The notes beneath the pieces are model-generated. The model was not told where the DNA came from. It ran no database searches and saw only the letters and a program-made list of their open reading frames with translations. This document shows positions 34,101 to 35,508 of a stretch of 35,508 nucleotides of DNA, piece by piece (position 1 is the first letter of the stretch; every line of letters starts with the position of its first letter). This DNA is from Winogradskyella vincentii (GTDB lineage: Bacteria > Bacteroidota > Bacteroidia > Flavobacteriales > Flavobacteriaceae). Made by a program: the position numbers and the translations under genes. The DNA lies in the NCBI RefSeq assembly GCF_020166345.1, contig NZ_JAIUJS010000012.1, forward strand, positions 1-35,508, in the 5' to 3' direction.

Positions 34101-35508
34101 ATGATACTAATAAGGAAAATAAAGATTTAAATGGAACCACACTTGGTGATAAGGAATTCCTTGTTTGGGGTAATAATGGTGTTAACTTAAACTTAGCAGC
34201 TGCTACAATTAATGTAGATATGAGTGATGGTGTAGGCGGTCTTAGTACACCAGTTACCTTTACAGGTATGCAACGTATCTGGAAATTTGTTGAGACTGGT
34301 GGTGATATACCAGAAGTTAAGATCAGTATCCCTCAGAATACTATTAGAAATATTTCACCTCCTGGTAGTTTCTTAATGTTTATTTCAGATACTGGGATAT
34401 TTGATCCTACGGCAGATTACAGGATAATGACACCAGATGGTAGTGGTAACCTAGAAACAACTTATGACTTTGATGGCACAAAATATGTAACTTTTGGTTA
34501 TGCGCCACAGGTAATAGCAGAACGTTCAGTATTCTTTGATGGTGCTGTAGATTATATTGATGTAGATGATAGATTAGACTTAAATCCTGCTGAATTTACA
34601 ATATCAGCTTGGATTAAGAGAGATGCAGCTGATACTGGTACAGCTTCAATTGTATCTAAGCGTGATGCTACTTTTACAGAAGGATATGACTTAAGAATAT
34701 TAAATGACAACAGAATTGAAATCATTTGGAAAAACGGTTCTGACCAAAGCCTAATATCAAACACTGGCATTCCTGATGATGAGTGGCACGAGGTTGCTGC
34801 CATCTATGACGGCACACGTGTGTCATTGTATATCGATGGTGTAGAAGATAATAGTGCAAATAGAACAGCACCAGTAGCCACTGACGAAAACTTCTATATC
34901 GGTGCTGCTGGTAAAAATACACCAACACAATTCTTTAGAGGAAATATCGATGAAGTTAGAGTGTGGGATGTTGCCTTATCAGTTGATGAATTACGCTATG
35001 TAATGAATCAGGAGATTTCTGATAATGCTGGACAAGTAATGGGTAGCGAATTACCAACTTCAATAACAAGAAATGACGCAAATGCTATTTCTTGGTCTGA
35101 TCTTGCAGGTTATTACCCAATGACTATTTATACCTATACTAACACAGATGACATGTCTGGAAATGGTAATCAAGGTGCTCTAAGAAACTTGGATACCGTT
35201 GATAGACAAACAGCTCCAATCCCTTATGAGTCAACTCAAAATGGAAATTGGGATACAGACACAACATGGACCAATGGTGATGTAAATGTTTTACCAGGTA
35301 CAGCATCTATAGTCGATAACACCATTACGGTAGATTGGAATATCGTTAGGACATCACACGATATTACCATGGATAATTCGTCATTGCCTGCTGGCAATAA
35401 CGATGTAAGAACTGTTCTCGGTCTATATGTTGATGCCAACGAGCTTACCATCGATGGTGACAACAGCACTGATACTGGTAACGGCATTAACGTTACGCAT
35501 TACTTAAG
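31139..35508 (+). CDS. Giant secreted MAM / choice-of-anchor D / LamG surface protein, 3' end outside the window
   Basis: The reading frame is open for 1456 codons from the ATG at 31139 to the window end. A signal peptide (residues 1-25, ending GPVSAQ) leads into a MAM-type domain (about 25-198) with FETGIGNW and DIAIDNVSM. Two choice-of-anchor D domains follow (about 199-322 and 328-451, each with DDTDFGNVD or DNTDFGNVD, and FTIQN). Then a second MAM-like domain (about 455-630) and a ConA-like plus DUF8202-like region (WLRADMVDGV, RIQSYLAIKYGITLG, YDIAGIGRDDASLL). A LamG-type domain (about 1128-1280, VFFDGAVDYIDVDD to GNIDEVRVWDVALS) comes last. These modules are common in T9SS-exported flavobacterial adhesins or glycan-binding proteins. 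The sorting domain, if any, is beyond the edge. Confidence 0.9.
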   Translation, partial: MKTITQILKGFAIFAIILLSNGPVSAQTCGATVNTFPYSQNFETGIGNWIQGPGDDWNWTRDNLGTPSSGTGPTAGDGDAWYMYVEASGSGNPGRIAHFDSPCFDITGASTASFSYSYHMLGTAMGSLHIDISTDNGATYPTTLRTHSGNQGSSWLSDSIDLTGYTGQTVKIRFRAITGSSWSSDIAIDNVSMTATSGPEINILGNATTIVDGDATPSVADDTDFGNVDVTIGTNANTFTIQNLGTTDLSLTGGAPYVNITGAHAGDFTLTANPATPIASSGSTTFTITFNPSALGIRTASVSIANDDSNENPYNFDIHGNGTTTLPEMNIQGSGTDIVDGDMTPSVIDNTDFGNVDIAGGTNTNIFTIQNQGTSLNLALTDASPYVVIGGAHAADFSLSLIPGNSIAAGSSTTFSITFDPSALGLRTATVTIANNDSNENPYNFNIQGTGFVPPPCGITVVHTADFETGLDGWTSGGVDASRVNDATWSYQGSYSLRVRDDDPTGSASSFDSPAFDLSNYEKVDFKFFFAPYSMESTYSGTNKTSFEDFMVEYSDDNGATWTTVQVFESGQIVNKNADFETSNSAIHYGRVVTLKSSDYTFPSSAISRFRVRCDASANDDEVYIDEITITGTSYCTPTEGPGGVSTDLDLWLRADMVDGVDEDADGALVSEWFDNGKGNHAATMVSGLEPVYRDNTTNNFNFNPVIEFENDNTTASSDLTYIINDGSRDELTGTGGFNSTDMFVVIVPDPTITTTMIPLDTFTSTDPTTNDIQTEDVTGFGYGSFTNRLAGEYFTYCLGVTSGGAGGPGYGKADASGTTDYNQIGIINIRDNATVTEIDMFLNGNSIGNISNDIPDFSSVTNTRFFLGRSQYWNGSFDGRIAEVITYSSTQNDGDATQARNRIQSYLAIKYGITLGVNGTAQDYVNSDGTVIWDQSADAAAYNYDIAGIGRDDASLLNQKQSSSINDAVDGTGPIEGILTIGLTDIYDTNKENKDLNGTTLGDKEFLVWGNNGVNLNLAAATINVDMSDGVGGLSTPVTFTGMQRIWKFVETGGDIPEVKISIPQNTIRNISPPGSFLMFISDTGIFDPTADYRIMTPDGSGNLETTYDFDGTKYVTFGYAPQVIAERSVFFDGAVDYIDVDDRLDLNPAEFTISAWIKRDAADTGTASIVSKRDATFTEGYDLRILNDNRIEIIWKNGSDQSLISNTGIPDDEWHEVAAIYDGTRVSLYIDGVEDNSANRTAPVATDENFYIGAAGKNTPTQFFRGNIDEVRVWDVALSVDELRYVMNQEISDNAGQVMGSELPTSITRNDANAISWSDLAGYYPMTIYTYTNTDDMSGNGNQGALRNLDTVDRQTAPIPYESTQNGNWDTDTTWTNGDVNVLPGTASIVDNTITVDWNIVRTSHDITMDNSSLPAGNNDVRTVLGLYVDANELTIDGDNSTDTGNGINVTHYL
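31733..32490 (+). repeat. Two choice-of-anchor D domain copies
   Basis: Two units of about 125 codons encode the same order of motifs: PEINI or PEMNI, VDGDxTPSV, DxTDFGNVD, FTIQN, GAHAxDF, ITFxPSALGxRTA and NENPYNF(D/N)I. They are a tandem duplication within the large secreted protein. Confidence 0.85.

Noticed and set aside
31197..35487. Several minus-strand frames of 60-95 codons
   Set aside because: All lie inside the continuous 1456-codon plus-strand frame with clear domains and are antisense shadows.

Overview
The window looks like a chromosomal stretch from a member of the Flavobacteriaceae (Bacteroidota), probably marine. The base composition is AT-rich. Several starts are preceded by the Bacteroidota promoter pattern TTG-N17-23-TAnnTTTG rather than by strong Shine-Dalgarno sites. 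There is a giant surface protein with a type IX secretion (T9SS) type B C-terminal sorting domain, followed directly by a PorP/SprF-family gene. Many proteins carry Sec or lipoprotein signals. I see no tRNA, rRNA, IS element or CRISPR array.

Region 1 (1-7359, plus strand) is a tight four-gene run with gaps of 2, 5 and 9 nt. It encodes a very basic repeat protein (cut by the window start), a secreted hemopexin-jacalin-MACPF protein of 1043 aa, a secreted ankyrin-repeat protein of 974 aa, and a small secreted protein that is a single hemopexin propeller. This is the best candidate for an undescribed system: a putative secreted pore-forming toxin with lectin and propeller targeting modules plus three accessory proteins.

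Region 2 (7360-10467) holds a degenerate intergenic repeat, a NYN/LOTUS RNA-binding or nuclease protein, an acidic lipoprotein, a cysteine-less ArsC/Spx-fold protein, a small two-helix membrane protein, and a nested palindromic repeat.

Region 3 (10468-15697, minus strand) is a run of seven genes, mostly secreted or membrane proteins of unknown role. From promoter-proximal to distal it reads: a TSP3-containing envelope protein, a secreted HExxHxxGxxH protease-like protein, a multi-pass membrane protein, a secreted protein, a small secreted protein resembling a type I restriction HsdR C-terminal helical domain, a 44-aa membrane peptide and a cytoplasmic helical protein.

Region 4 (15968-19147) has a lipocalin-like lipoprotein, a secreted hypothetical, a TPR lipoprotein, a DUF2188 protein, a 600-bp gene-poor stretch and a small conserved hypothetical gene ending in a strong hairpin.

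Region 5 (19214-23087) is a sulfur module. A FadL-type outer-membrane channel faces a divergent operon of sulfide:quinone oxidoreductase, a DsrC/TusE-type sulfur carrier and a DsrE2-type protein. The shared upstream region has three inverted repeats, two of them placed where a Crp/Fnr-type activator would bind.

Region 6 (23181-35508) is the surface-protein region. It has a PorP/SprF protein, the 2022-aa PKD/Ig-like/SprB-repeat protein, a DUF2452 protein, and the start of another giant secreted protein (MAM, choice-of-anchor D, DUF8202-like, LamG domains) that runs off the window end.
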